Source: Streptomyces aureus (GTDB lineage Bacteria > Actinomycetota > Actinomycetes > Streptomycetales > Streptomycetaceae). Taken from it: 64,000 bases of DNA. Position numbers and translations under genes: made by a program. The first letter of the stretch is position 1. Each line of letters begins with the position of its first letter. This document shows, in pieces, positions 25,644 to 33,928 of the stretch. The stretch spans positions 119,570 to 183,569 of the forward strand of contig NZ_JNZD01000018.1 of assembly GCF_000725495.1 (NCBI RefSeq). Direction: 5' to 3'. Under the pieces are notes generated by a model. That model was not told the DNA's origin. It saw only the letters and a program-made list of their open reading frames with translations, and searched no databases.

Positions 25644-26348
25644 TCAGCGGTGGGCCAGGACGGTTGTCCTGCGCCGCCGCAGGGGCTCGGCCAGGGAGAG
25701 GGCTCCGGCCAGCACCGCCACGACCAGGACACCCGCCCAGCGCCGGTGCGCGTCGTCCCAGCGCTGGTCGGTCGTTCCGACGAAGAGCTCCCAGCGAGAG
25801 GGGAGCATCACAGCCGAGGCGAAGAACGCGCCCACGAGTCCGGCGGATATCCCGATCCCCGGTTCGACGGCCTCCGAGTACCGCACGGCGAGGAGGGCCG
25901 AGGCCAGCGCCACGGCCATGATGGCGGCCGCCTCCACGGTGATCGCGCCCATCGGGGGCCGGCCCTTGGCGGGCACGAGGAACAGCGCGGCCGTCCAGCA
26001 TGCCGCCATGATCGGCACAACGAGCGCCAGCCGCAGCCCGGTCCGCACCGGGCGTCTGGTCGGCACCGTGGCCGTGGTGTGCCGGGCCGGGTCGTCGAGC
26101 AGGAACGCCAGTCCGAGGCCGAAGGCGAGGGCGGCTGCCCGGAGCAGGGTGAGGCACAGAAACGGGTCGGGTTCCTCGGCGACCGTCAGGGAGGAACCGG
26201 CCAGCAGCAATCCGACGCCTGCGCCCGTCAGCACGGCCCCGCGGGGCAGTGCCCGCCACACCGGGCGGACCAGGGCGCGGACCACGACGTGCGGGGGAGG
26301 GGGCGGAGCCGCTCCGGCGGGGCCGTGGTCGGCGGACGTCGTCGTCAT
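25644..26348 (-). CDS. membrane protein, last gene of ECF-sigma/ABC operon
   Basis: A 234-residue hydrophobic protein with about six membrane spans and a Pro-rich cytoplasmic N-terminus (APPPPPHVVVRALV). No recognised motif. ATG at 26348, 2 bp after the stop of the large permease, with GAGGAC upstream. As the fifth gene of the sigma/anti-sigma/ABC operon it is likely a second membrane subunit or immunity-type component. Function is inferred from context only. Confidence 0.75.
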   Translation of the reverse strand: MTTTSADHGPAGAAPPPPPHVVVRALVRPVWRALPRGAVLTGAGVGLLLAGSSLTVAEEPDPFLCLTLLRAAALAFGLGLAFLLDDPARHTTATVPTRRPVRTGLRLALVVPIMAACWTAALFLVPAKGRPPMGAITVEAAAIMAVALASALLAVRYSEAVEPGIGISAGLVGAFFASAVMLPSRWELFVGTTDQRWDDAHRRWAGVLVVAVLAGALSLAEPLRRRRTTVLAHR

Positions 26349-26350
26349 CG

Positions 26351-27922
26351 TCAGTCCTCGCACTTGCCGCTCCCCGAGTCCGCCGAGGTTCCCTTGCCCG
26401 AGAGCGGTACGCCGAGCAGTTCGGCGGCCCGTGCCGTGGGCGTCTTGGAGGACGTCAGCTCCGTCCAGTGCGCCTTCATCTTCGCGGCGACGCTGTAGTG
26501 CGGCTTCTGGAGCAGCTCGCGCACCACGGTGGTCTGCTGGGCGGACATGGAGACGGGGCTCGCGGGGGCCAGTGCGGTGGCGAGGCCCTCGATGCTGTCG
26601 TCGATCCGGACGTCGCGCAGGGACTGCATCGGGTCCGGCTGGGTGCTCAGCGCGAGCCACATGATGGGCACCACACGGGCGTCGCACATCCGGCCGGCCG
26701 CTTGCTCGTTGCCGGCGACCAGGACCGAGGCGACACCGACCGCGAACTCGGGCAGGCGGTTGCCGCCCCAGCGGGTGCCGACGGTGACGTGTCCCGGCGT
26801 GGCGGACGGCGGCAGCGCCGCGTCGCTCTCCAGACCGCCACGGGCGTCGATCCGCTGGCGCACGGTCAGCCGCTCGCCCCCGGCGGAGCCGCCCGCGCGG
26901 GACTGGATGCGGTCGACCGCGGCGGCCCAGTCGGCGGTGCGACCCGTCCACTCGGGAAAGGCGCAGTACGTGGACCGTCCGTGCCGTACACAGGTCTGTT
27001 CCTGCTGCGGGCTCACGGACGCCTTGGTGCGGGCCGCGATCACCGAGCCGGAGACGTCCGGGGACTGTCCGGCGACGCCGGCGGCCGTCGCGGCGAGGGC
27101 GAGGGCGGTCGCCGAGGTGACCAGCCTGGTCCGGCCGCCGCTGACCAGCACGGCGGCGCAGAGCCCCAGGACGACGAGGCCCGTCAGATAGAGGGCGTGC
27201 CAGGCGGCCGGGCGGCCCAGCAGCTCGGAGGGGAAGGGGTCGGCGCCCTCTTCCGTGACGACCGGCCCCAGCCAGCGCACCCAGTGGCTTCCATTGGTGA
27301 ACGCGGAGACGAGGGAGGTGAGGACGAACACGCCGATCACGAACGGCGGGGCGATGAACCCGACCGGTATCACCCGGGCGAGCAGGACGCCCAGGACACC
27401 GGCCAGCAGGACCGTCAGCGGCCCCGCCGCCAGTTCGGCGGCTGATCCGTGACCGACGGCGCCGGGCTTCAGCGCCGCCCAGGTGAACTGGAAGCCGACG
27501 ACGAGCGCGGTGATCGCGGCGAGGGGCAGGACGGACAGCGCGTGCGCCACCGTACGCCGCCAGTGCTCCATGGGCAGGATGTCGAACTGCTGGTCGGTGG
27601 ACTGCCGGCGGGACCTCAGCACGGCACGGTTGGCACAGATGAAGACGACGACGGCCGGCAGCAGGGAGGTCGACTGGGTGGCCCGGTCGACCTCCTGGAG
27701 GATGGGGAAGTCGTCCATGCCGTCGCCCCCGATGAACAGCCTCCACCCGACATAGCCGATGTACAGCGCGAGGAAGGCCAGGACCGGGATCTGCAGCAGC
27801 AGTTCGCGGGCCTCGAAGCGGGCGAGGGCCAGGACCGCGGCGGACCGGGATTCCCGGCCCCGGGCAGAGGGCTCCACCCCCGTGGGAGCCTTCTGCGTGA
27901 TCGTGTCCGTGGAGCCGCTCAT
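26351..27922 (-). CDS. ABC-transporter membrane subunit with large extracytoplasmic domain
   Basis: A 523-residue protein. About eight membrane spans in the first 310 residues are followed by a large hydrophilic domain. This domain contains TCVRHGRSTYCAFPEW, with two Cys that could pair outside the cell. The fold resembles the ABC-2-type permeases coupled to single ATPase genes in actinobacteria. The start codon overlaps the ATPase stop by 4 nt. The substrate is unknown; related systems export peptides or antibiotics, or sense them. Confidence 0.8.
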   Translation of the reverse strand: MSGSTDTITQKAPTGVEPSARGRESRSAAVLALARFEARELLLQIPVLAFLALYIGYVGWRLFIGGDGMDDFPILQEVDRATQSTSLLPAVVVFICANRAVLRSRRQSTDQQFDILPMEHWRRTVAHALSVLPLAAITALVVGFQFTWAALKPGAVGHGSAAELAAGPLTVLLAGVLGVLLARVIPVGFIAPPFVIGVFVLTSLVSAFTNGSHWVRWLGPVVTEEGADPFPSELLGRPAAWHALYLTGLVVLGLCAAVLVSGGRTRLVTSATALALAATAAGVAGQSPDVSGSVIAARTKASVSPQQEQTCVRHGRSTYCAFPEWTGRTADWAAAVDRIQSRAGGSAGGERLTVRQRIDARGGLESDAALPPSATPGHVTVGTRWGGNRLPEFAVGVASVLVAGNEQAAGRMCDARVVPIMWLALSTQPDPMQSLRDVRIDDSIEGLATALAPASPVSMSAQQTTVVRELLQKPHYSVAAKMKAHWTELTSSKTPTARAAELLGVPLSGKGTSADSGSGKCED

Positions 27923-28776
27923 GCCGCCACCTCCGTCCGGGCGTCGAGGGTGAGCAAGTAGCCGTCTTCAAGGGTCGGCTCGAGAAGGTGGGCGCCCGCG
28001 GGCGGATCGCCGACGTTGCGGAAGGCACCCGTACCGGTGCGCCATCCCGCCCGGGCGGACGGATCACGTTCCGCGCTGCTCCACACCCGGCCGGCCGCCC
28101 GCTCGGTCAGCTCGGCGGGTGTGCCCTCGAAGCGGATGCGGCCGGCGTCCATCACGATCACCCGGTGGCACAGCATCGCCACGTCCTCGGTCTGGTGGGT
28201 GGAGAGCAGGACCGTGCGGCCCTCTCCCGCCTGGGCGATCAGTTCCCTGAAGCGCATGCGCTGCTCCGGGTCGAGGCCGACGGTGGGCTCGTCGAGGACG
28301 AGGAAGCCGGGGTCGCCGACGAGCGCGGCGGCCAGCGCGACCCGCTGGCGCATACCGCCGGACAGCCGCTTGATGCGCTTGCCCCGTACATCGGACAGGC
28401 CGACCGCCTCCAGCACCCGGCGCGCCTCGCGGTGCCGGGCGGTGCGGTCGGTCAGCTCCTTGAGGATCGCCACGTAGTCGACGAACTCGAAGGCCGAGAA
28501 GTCCTGGTGGAAGCCGGGCGTCTGGGGGAGGTAGCCCAGCGCGCGCCGCACGTCCAGGCGTCCGGCGGTGGTGCCCGGGTCGTGGCCGAGGACGCTGAAG
28601 GAGCCCCGGTCGGCGGGCACGGCGGTGGCGAGCACCCGCAACAGGGTGGTCTTTCCGGCGCCGTTGGGCCCGAGGAGTCCGGTGACTCCTTCTCCGAGCC
28701 GCAGGGAGACCTCGTCGAGCGCGAGCGTCCCGCCGTAGCGGAGGCTCAGGCCGGAGGCGGTGACGGTGGCAATCAT
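27919..28776 (-). CDS. ABC transporter ATP-binding protein
   Basis: A 285-residue ATPase with Walker A GPNGAGKTT (about residues 35-43), Q-loop LPQTPGF, signature LSGGMRQRVALA, Walker B FLVLDEPT and a switch His in STHQTED. The C-terminal extension is short. The start overlaps the anti-sigma gene by 4 nt and the stop overlaps the permease gene, so expression is coupled. It powers the membrane subunit encoded next. Controlled presumably by the ECF sigma factor at the operon head. Confidence 0.9.
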   Translation of the reverse strand: MIATVTASGLSLRYGGTLALDEVSLRLGEGVTGLLGPNGAGKTTLLRVLATAVPADRGSFSVLGHDPGTTAGRLDVRRALGYLPQTPGFHQDFSAFEFVDYVAILKELTDRTARHREARRVLEAVGLSDVRGKRIKRLSGGMRQRVALAAALVGDPGFLVLDEPTVGLDPEQRMRFRELIAQAGEGRTVLLSTHQTEDVAMLCHRVIVMDAGRIRFEGTPAELTERAAGRVWSSAERDPSARAGWRTGTGAFRNVGDPPAGAHLLEPTLEDGYLLTLDARTEVAA

Positions 28777-29684
28777 GCTGCGTTCCTGTCGGTGAAGTCG
28801 GAAAACGGGAGGCCCGACGCGTCGAACCGGTCCCGCGCGAGATAGAGGAGTACGGCGGCCAGGACCGCGACGGCCCCGGAGACGCCCTGGCCCGCCGCGG
28901 TGAACGGGGCGAGCGTGGTGTGGGGCTCGGTGTTCATCCGGGCCACGAGGAGCAGGCCGGCCCAGCCGCCGCCGACCAGCGAGGGGGCGAGGACGGGTCC
29001 GAGCCGGGAGCTGAGCGCCAGCCCGGTCGCGGTGAGGGCGAGGGCGGGCAGCAGCCACGCCAGGGCGTGCAGCCCGTAGGCGGGGAGGGCGAGAGTGGCC
29101 AGGCCGTTGAGCCCCAGGCACACGGACAGGACCGCGACCGTGCGGATCATCAGCAGCCGGAAGCCGTGCATCGGCGAGACCACGGACATCTCGTAGGTCG
29201 GGTCGATCCCCGGGCCGTAGGACACCGCGACCCCGGCGAGCGGGAGGAGCGGCGCGAGGGCGAGGAAGAGGGTGGGCGTGGCCCCGGCCCGCACCGCGTC
29301 GGCCGCGACCACGGTCATGACCAGGAGGGCGCAGATCGCGCCCAGCCAGGAGCGGCGCAGTGCGGGTGAGGCGGTCAGCAGCCGTGCCGTGTGGTCGGCG
29401 ACGCCGAGCCGGACGAGCAGCCACTCGACCGGGCCGGGCCGCGGGGCGTCGAGCTCGGCGTCGAGCCGCTCCCAGCCGGCGTCCAGGGCGACCGGGTCGC
29501 CGATGTCCGCCAGCGTCTGCCGGCACCGCCCGCACGCGGCGAGGTGGGTGTCGGCGGACCACAGGAGAGGCGCAGCCAACTCGCCCCGCACATAGGCCCG
29601 GATGTCCTCCTCCGGCACGTGCCAGGTCATACGGCTCTCACCGCTCGTCGTGCCTCCGTCGCTTCCGTGACGGTCGTCGCTCAT
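28773..29684 (-). CDS. zinc-finger anti-sigma factor fused to multi-span membrane domain
   Basis: A 303-residue protein. The N-terminal ZAS/zf-HC2 domain has H-x3-C-x2-C (HLAACGRC, about residues 46-53). About six membrane helices follow from residue 115 on. It overlaps the ECF sigma gene by 4 nt and is the presumed cognate anti-sigma factor. Classical ZAS anti-sigmas have one span; the polytopic domain here is larger and could itself sense the state of the membrane or of the downstream ABC transporter. Confidence 0.85.
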   Translation of the reverse strand: MSDDRHGSDGGTTSGESRMTWHVPEEDIRAYVRGELAAPLLWSADTHLAACGRCRQTLADIGDPVALDAGWERLDAELDAPRPGPVEWLLVRLGVADHTARLLTASPALRRSWLGAICALLVMTVVAADAVRAGATPTLFLALAPLLPLAGVAVSYGPGIDPTYEMSVVSPMHGFRLLMIRTVAVLSVCLGLNGLATLALPAYGLHALAWLLPALALTATGLALSSRLGPVLAPSLVGGGWAGLLLVARMNTEPHTTLAPFTAAGQGVSGAVAVLAAVLLYLARDRFDASGLPFSDFTDRNAA

Positions 29685-30223
29685 GCCAACGCCTCCCGCA
29701 ACTGCTTGCGCGCACGCAGTGCCCGCGTCTTGACCGTGCCCGGCGGGATACCGAGCAGGACGGCCGCTTCCCTGGTGGTGAGTCCGTCGATCACCGTGGC
29801 CTGGAGAACCGCCCGGAGTTCGGGCGAGAGTCTGGTCAGCGCGCCCGCCAGGTCGCCGTGTTCGACGCCCGCCAGCACGCGCTCCTCGGCCGAGACCTCG
29901 TCCCGGTGCCGGAGCCGGGCCAGCGCGTTGCGGAGCCGGCCGCGCGCGCCGGCGCCGCGCATCGTGTCGACGAGGCGCCGGGAGCCGATGCGCCACAGCC
30001 AGCCGGCCGGGTCGCCCTCCTCGCGGTAGCGGGCGGTGCCGCGCCACACGGCGACGAAGGTGTCCTGGACGACGTCGTCGACGATCCCGGCGTCGGCGCA
30101 CCGGCCGCGCAGCCGCGCGGTCAGCCATGGCGCGTACCGCCGGTACAGCTCCTCGAAGGCGCGACGGTCCCCGTCCGCTGCGATGGCCCGCAGCAGCTCT
30201 CCGTCGCTTCTCGTTTCCCTCAC
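29681..30223 (-). CDS. ECF RNA polymerase sigma factor
   Basis: A 180-residue sigma-70 family ECF factor. Region 2 spans about 20-85 (FEELYRRYAPWLTARL, DDVVQDTFVAVWR) and region 4 about 125-178 (LSPELRAVLQATVIDGLTTREAAVLLGI followed by VKTRALRARKQL). It heads a five-gene operon with its anti-sigma factor, an ABC ATPase, a permease and a membrane protein. It probably autoregulates from the 305-bp region upstream. The inducing signal is unknown. Confidence 0.92.
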   Translation of the reverse strand: MRETRSDGELLRAIAADGDRRAFEELYRRYAPWLTARLRGRCADAGIVDDVVQDTFVAVWRGTARYREEGDPAGWLWRIGSRRLVDTMRGAGARGRLRNALARLRHRDEVSAEERVLAGVEHGDLAGALTRLSPELRAVLQATVIDGLTTREAAVLLGIPPGTVKTRALRARKQLREALA

Positions 30224-30528
30224 ATCCCCTCATCGGACGAGCCCCGCCGATCGGTTCACGCTTCGGCCCACGAAATTTCCGAACGGCCCGGGAGCCCGCT
30301 CCGGACGGCTCGGGCGCCCTCCCGCCAGGCCGTTCCGCCACAGCATCCGTCACGGCGATGACCAGCGATTTCACCCCGGATCCGGCGAGAGGGCCACCAC
30401 CTGATCCACCACCTCGGCGGCACCGGAACCCGGCCGGAGCAACACCCCCCGCCCGCCTCCGACTTGACCGCGGGCACCACCTTGCACCACCCTTTCACTA
30501 CTCAATTAGTGAAAGGGTGGTTGTCCGA
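30224..30528. other. divergent regulatory region ECF sigma / GntR
   Basis: A 305-bp region between divergent regulator genes. The GntR-proximal end is dominated by a 15-bp inverted repeat (30486-30521). TTGACC at 30464-30469 and TTGCAC at 30482-30487 are -35-like, but I could not pair either with a good -10 box. No ORF in it looks coding. Confidence 0.55.
30486..30521. promoter_or_regulatory. 15-bp palindromic operator at the GntR-gene start
   Basis: Perfect inverted repeat: left arm 30486-30500 (ACCACCCTTTCACTA), 6-nt spacer, right arm 30507-30521. It ends 7 nt before the chosen GTG at 30529 and overlaps the alternative GTG at 30517. This is the expected position for autorepression by the YtrA-type regulator. 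Confidence 0.82.
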
Positions 30529-30915
30529 GTGGTCGCGTACCGCATCGACCGGCGCAGTGGCGTCGCCACCTACGTCCAGATCGTCCAGCAGACGAAGCAG
30601 GCGCTCCGGCTCGGCCTGCTCGAACCGGGCGACCGTCTCCCCACGGCCCGCGAGGTCGTGGAAGCCACCGCCATCAACCCGAACACCGTCCTGAAGGCCT
30701 ACCGCGAGCTGGAACGCGAGGGACTGGTCGAGGCCAGACGCGGACTCGGCACCTTCGTCCGCCGGACCCTGGGCGCCACCCCCGTCGACTCGCCCCTGCG
30801 CGAGGAACTCGACACCTGGGCCGGCAGCGCCCGCGCCGCGGGCCTCGACCGCGAGGACGTGGCGGCGCTCTTCGCCTCCGTACTGGACGCACATTTCCCG
30901 AAGGGGGACCAGTGA
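30529..30915 (+). CDS. GntR-family regulator, YtrA subfamily
   Basis: A 128-residue regulator with an N-terminal GntR winged helix (YVQIVQQTKQALRLGLLEPGDRLPT...NPNTVLKAYRELEREGLVE) and only a short C-terminal helical part. This is the YtrA layout, lacking a large ligand domain. YtrA-type repressors control adjacent ABC exporters and often respond to cell-envelope antibiotics. The stop overlaps the ABC ATPase start (GTGA). GTG at 30529 is preferred with GGGTGG upstream; GTG at 30517 is possible. Confidence 0.88.
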   Translation: MVAYRIDRRSGVATYVQIVQQTKQALRLGLLEPGDRLPTAREVVEATAINPNTVLKAYRELEREGLVEARRGLGTFVRRTLGATPVDSPLREELDTWAGSARAAGLDREDVAALFASVLDAHFPKGDQ

Positions 30916-31835
30916 GCTCCACCAGCACCACCCGATCCACCGTCGCCGTCGAGGCGCGCGGTCTGACCGTGCGCCACGGCCGGCGCGCCGCGGCCGCCCT
31001 GGACGACTGCTCCTTCCGCCTCCCGGCCGGGCGCGTCAGCGCCCTCGTCGGCCCCAACGGCGCGGGCAAGTCGACGCTCCTGGCGACCCTGGCCGGGCTG
31101 CTGCGGCCCTCCGCCGGCACCCTCACCGTGCTCGGCGCCGGCCCCGCCGAGACCCGCGAGCGCATCGCCTACCTGGCCCAGGACAAGCCCCTGCACCCCC
31201 AGCTCACCATCGCCGAGACCCTGCGCATGGGCGCCGAACTCAACCCGGCCCGCTGGGACGCCGCGTACGCCCGGGCGATCATCGAACAGGGGAAGCTCGC
31301 CCCCGGGACCAAGGTCCGGAAGCTCTCCGGCGGCCAGCGCACCCGCGTCGCGCTCGCCCTCGCGCTCGGCAAGCGGCCCGACCTGATGCTGCTGGACGAA
31401 CCGATGGCCGACCTGGACCCGCTGGCCCGCCACGAACTGCTCGGCACCCTGATGGCCGACGCCGCCGAACGCGGCACCACGGTGCTGATGTCCTCGCACA
31501 TCGTCACCGAACTCGCCGACGCCTGCGATCACCTGCTCCTCCTCGGCGACGGACGCATCCGGCTCGGCGGCGGCCTGGACGACCTGCTCCTCGCGCACAC
31601 CGTGGTGACCGGCCGCGGCACGCCCGCCGAGCTCGCCCCCCACCTCGTGGTCGAGTCCCGCGCCGCCGGACGCGGGCTCACCGCCCTGATACGCAACGAC
31701 GGACCGGTGGACGAGCGCTGGCAGGCCGAGCCCCCCTCGCTGGAGGAGCTGCTCCTCGCCCATCTGCGCTCCCCGGGGACCCCGGCGCTGATCACCCCCG
31801 GCACGACCGCGGCCCCCGCGGCGGTGACCCGATGA
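30912..31835 (+). CDS. ABC transporter ATP-binding protein (YtrB-like)
   Basis: A 307-residue ATPase with Walker A GPNGAGKST, Q-loop LAQDKPL, signature LSGGQRTRVALA, Walker B LMLLDEPM and switch His SSHIVTE. The C-terminal 80 residues carry an Asp/Leu-rich extension. GTG start overlapping the regulator stop; its own stop overlaps the first permease. It energises the two permeases that follow. Confidence 0.92.
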   Translation: MSSTSTTRSTVAVEARGLTVRHGRRAAAALDDCSFRLPAGRVSALVGPNGAGKSTLLATLAGLLRPSAGTLTVLGAGPAETRERIAYLAQDKPLHPQLTIAETLRMGAELNPARWDAAYARAIIEQGKLAPGTKVRKLSGGQRTRVALALALGKRPDLMLLDEPMADLDPLARHELLGTLMADAAERGTTVLMSSHIVTELADACDHLLLLGDGRIRLGGGLDDLLLAHTVVTGRGTPAELAPHLVVESRAAGRGLTALIRNDGPVDERWQAEPPSLEELLLAHLRSPGTPALITPGTTAAPAAVTR

Positions 31836-32782
31836 GCGCCGCCGCCACGACGGCCCCCGTACGCCGTGCCCTGCCCGCACCGCGCGGCCTGGTCTGGACG
31901 GTCCTGCGGCTGCACCGCACCGCGCTGTGGATCTGGACCGGCTTCGTCGTGCTCACCGCCGGACTGCTGCTGTGGCTGTACGGCCCCGGCGCCGCCCACA
32001 CGCAGCACCTGCTCGACACGCTCGGCTACGCGGGCGTGCAGCAGGACGCCTGGGCCGCCGGGGTCACGGGCACCTTCACGGGCACGTACAACGACCTCTT
32101 CCAGGACCCGGCCTCCCTGCTGAACATCTCCTCCTTCGCCGTCGCCCTCTTCGCCGCCGGCACGCTGACCTCCCGCGAGCTGGAGAACGGCACCGCGCGC
32201 CTGGCCTGGACCCAGTCCGTCACCCCGGCCCGCTGGCTCGCCGCCAAACTGGCGGTGCCCGCACTGCTGGTCACCGCCGGAACGAGCCTGCTGGTCCTGC
32301 TGTACCGGATGCTGTGGAACGCCCACGGCAACCTCCTGCTGGCCGGCATCGGACCGCGCGCCCTGTACTTCGCCATCGGCCCGGCCACCGTCGCCGCCCC
32401 GCTCCTGGGCCTCGCCGTCGGCGCCGTCGCCGGACTCGCCCTGCGCCGCACCCTGCCCGCCCTGGCCGTCGCGGGCCTCGCGCAGTACGCCGTCAACGCG
32501 TTCCGCGCCAACTCCTGGCCCTTCCAGGGCCGTTACCAGCAGCCCGAGCTGTCCGTCCGGAGCCGGGCGATCACCTCCACGGGCAAGGAGATCCCCGACC
32601 CGGGCTGCTACGACAGCCACGCCTGCCTCGCCCGGCACGACGTCGTCGGCTTCACCCGCAGGTACCTGCCCTCCCCCGACTACTGGCCCCGCCAGCTCCT
32701 GGAGACCGGCGTCCTGCTGGCCGCCACCGCGATCCTGGTCGCCGTCGCCTTCGGCGTCCTGAGGAAAAGGTCGACCTCATGA
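31832..32782 (+). CDS. ABC-2 type permease, first copy
   Basis: A 316-residue membrane protein with about six spans. It carries a loop containing GRELENGTARLAWTQSVTPA-like sequence (actual start SRELENGTARLAWTQSVTP) and a large extracytoplasmic loop before the last helix (YWPRQLLETG). It overlaps the ATPase gene and the second permease gene by 4 nt each. A paralogue of the next gene. Likely exports an unknown compound. Confidence 0.85.
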   Translation: MSAAATTAPVRRALPAPRGLVWTVLRLHRTALWIWTGFVVLTAGLLLWLYGPGAAHTQHLLDTLGYAGVQQDAWAAGVTGTFTGTYNDLFQDPASLLNISSFAVALFAAGTLTSRELENGTARLAWTQSVTPARWLAAKLAVPALLVTAGTSLLVLLYRMLWNAHGNLLLAGIGPRALYFAIGPATVAAPLLGLAVGAVAGLALRRTLPALAVAGLAQYAVNAFRANSWPFQGRYQQPELSVRSRAITSTGKEIPDPGCYDSHACLARHDVVGFTRRYLPSPDYWPRQLLETGVLLAATAILVAVAFGVLRKRSTS

Positions 32783-33777
32783 GCACCCTGACCGCCGGCC
32801 CGCGCCCCTCCGGCCCGTCCCGCCGCCTCACGTCCGGCCTGACCTGGACCATGCTGCGCCTGCACCGCACGGCCCTGTTCGTCTGGGGCGGGGGCCTGCT
32901 CACCGTCCTGACCGCGCTGGTCTGGATACACGAGGCCGGCCCCGGCATCCGCTCGGCCGTCGGCGACTGCACCGCGGCCGACCCCTTCCCGATGCGCTGC
33001 GGCTTCACCCACGAGAGCGCGGCGGAGCAGGTCCACACCTACGGCCTGGCCCTGGTGTCCGGCTGCGTCACCTATCTGATCTACGCGATCGCCGTCTGGG
33101 CGGGTGCCGCGCTGACCGGCCGCGAGCTGGAGAGCGGCACAGCGCACCTGGCGTGGACCCAGTCCGTCACCCCGGCCCGCTGGCTCGCCGCCAAGCTGGC
33201 CGTCCCGGCGGTCCTGCTCACGGCCGGCACCACACTGGCGGTTCTGCTCTGCGGCTGGACCCGCCGCGCAGGTGACGGAGAACTGGCCGGCGGCTGGTTC
33301 ATCACGAACGTGTTCATCTCCTCCGGGCCCGTGGCCGTCGCGTACGCCCTCGCGGGCCTCGCCCTCGGCGCGCTCGCGGGCCTGGTCCTGCGCAGGGCCC
33401 TGCCCGCCGCCGCGGCCGCCCTCGCCGCGGCCTACGTCCTGCACGAGGTGCTGGACCGGTTCCGGATGAGCCTGTGGCCCGCCGTGACGACCACCGGACG
33501 GGCCGCGCTGCATGTCCCGTACGGCTCCATGCTCCTCGAACACGGTTCCGTCACCGCCGACGGCGAGCGGGTGAACACCAGCCTGGCCTGCGTCGGGACC
33601 GACGGTTCCGCCCTCGAGGCGTGCATCAGGCGGGGTCCGTGGACCGACTTCTGGAGCACCTACCAGCCTCAGTCCCACTACTGGCCCCTCCAGCTCGTGG
33701 AGAGCGGCCTGCTCCTGGCCGTCGCGGGCCTCGCGACCGCCGTGGCCTTCGCGCTGCTGCGCCGCCGCCATGGGTGA
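32779..33777 (+). CDS. ABC-2 type permease, second copy
   Basis: A 332-residue paralogue of the preceding permease. It shares the block GRELESGTAHLAWTQSVTPA and the C-terminal YWPLQLVESGLLLAVAGLAT. The two genes presumably form a heterodimeric channel with the ATPase. About six spans; the loop between helices 1 and 2 has two Cys. Followed by hairpins at 33778-33796 and 33835-33856. Confidence 0.85.
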   Translation: MSTLTAGPRPSGPSRRLTSGLTWTMLRLHRTALFVWGGGLLTVLTALVWIHEAGPGIRSAVGDCTAADPFPMRCGFTHESAAEQVHTYGLALVSGCVTYLIYAIAVWAGAALTGRELESGTAHLAWTQSVTPARWLAAKLAVPAVLLTAGTTLAVLLCGWTRRAGDGELAGGWFITNVFISSGPVAVAYALAGLALGALAGLVLRRALPAAAAALAAAYVLHEVLDRFRMSLWPAVTTTGRAALHVPYGSMLLEHGSVTADGERVNTSLACVGTDGSALEACIRRGPWTDFWSTYQPQSHYWPLQLVESGLLLAVAGLATAVAFALLRRRHG

Positions 33778-33796
33778 CCGCCGGTAGCACCGGCGG
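33778..33796 (+). terminator. hairpin directly after the GntR/ABC operon
   Basis: A perfect 8-bp stem (33778-33785 with 33789-33796) immediately after the stop codon. A second perfect 9-bp hairpin follows at 33835-33856. Together they likely end the operon before ppk. Confidence 0.65.
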
Positions 33797-33928
33797 GCGC
33801 GCCGCTCCCCGCGGGTGCTGCTGTGGACACGGTTCCCGGACGTGCGGACGTCCGGGAGCCTCCCCCCGATATCCCGCACGTCATGTGGCCGTAACCATCG
33901 ATTCAGGTGACCTTGCGACGCTCGGGAA

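Noticed and set aside
25644..28067. Single 807-codon minus-strand ORF
   Set aside because: Only the last 235 codons are coding; the rest overlaps the permease gene in a different frame. The ATG at 26348 with a ribosome-binding site marks the real start.
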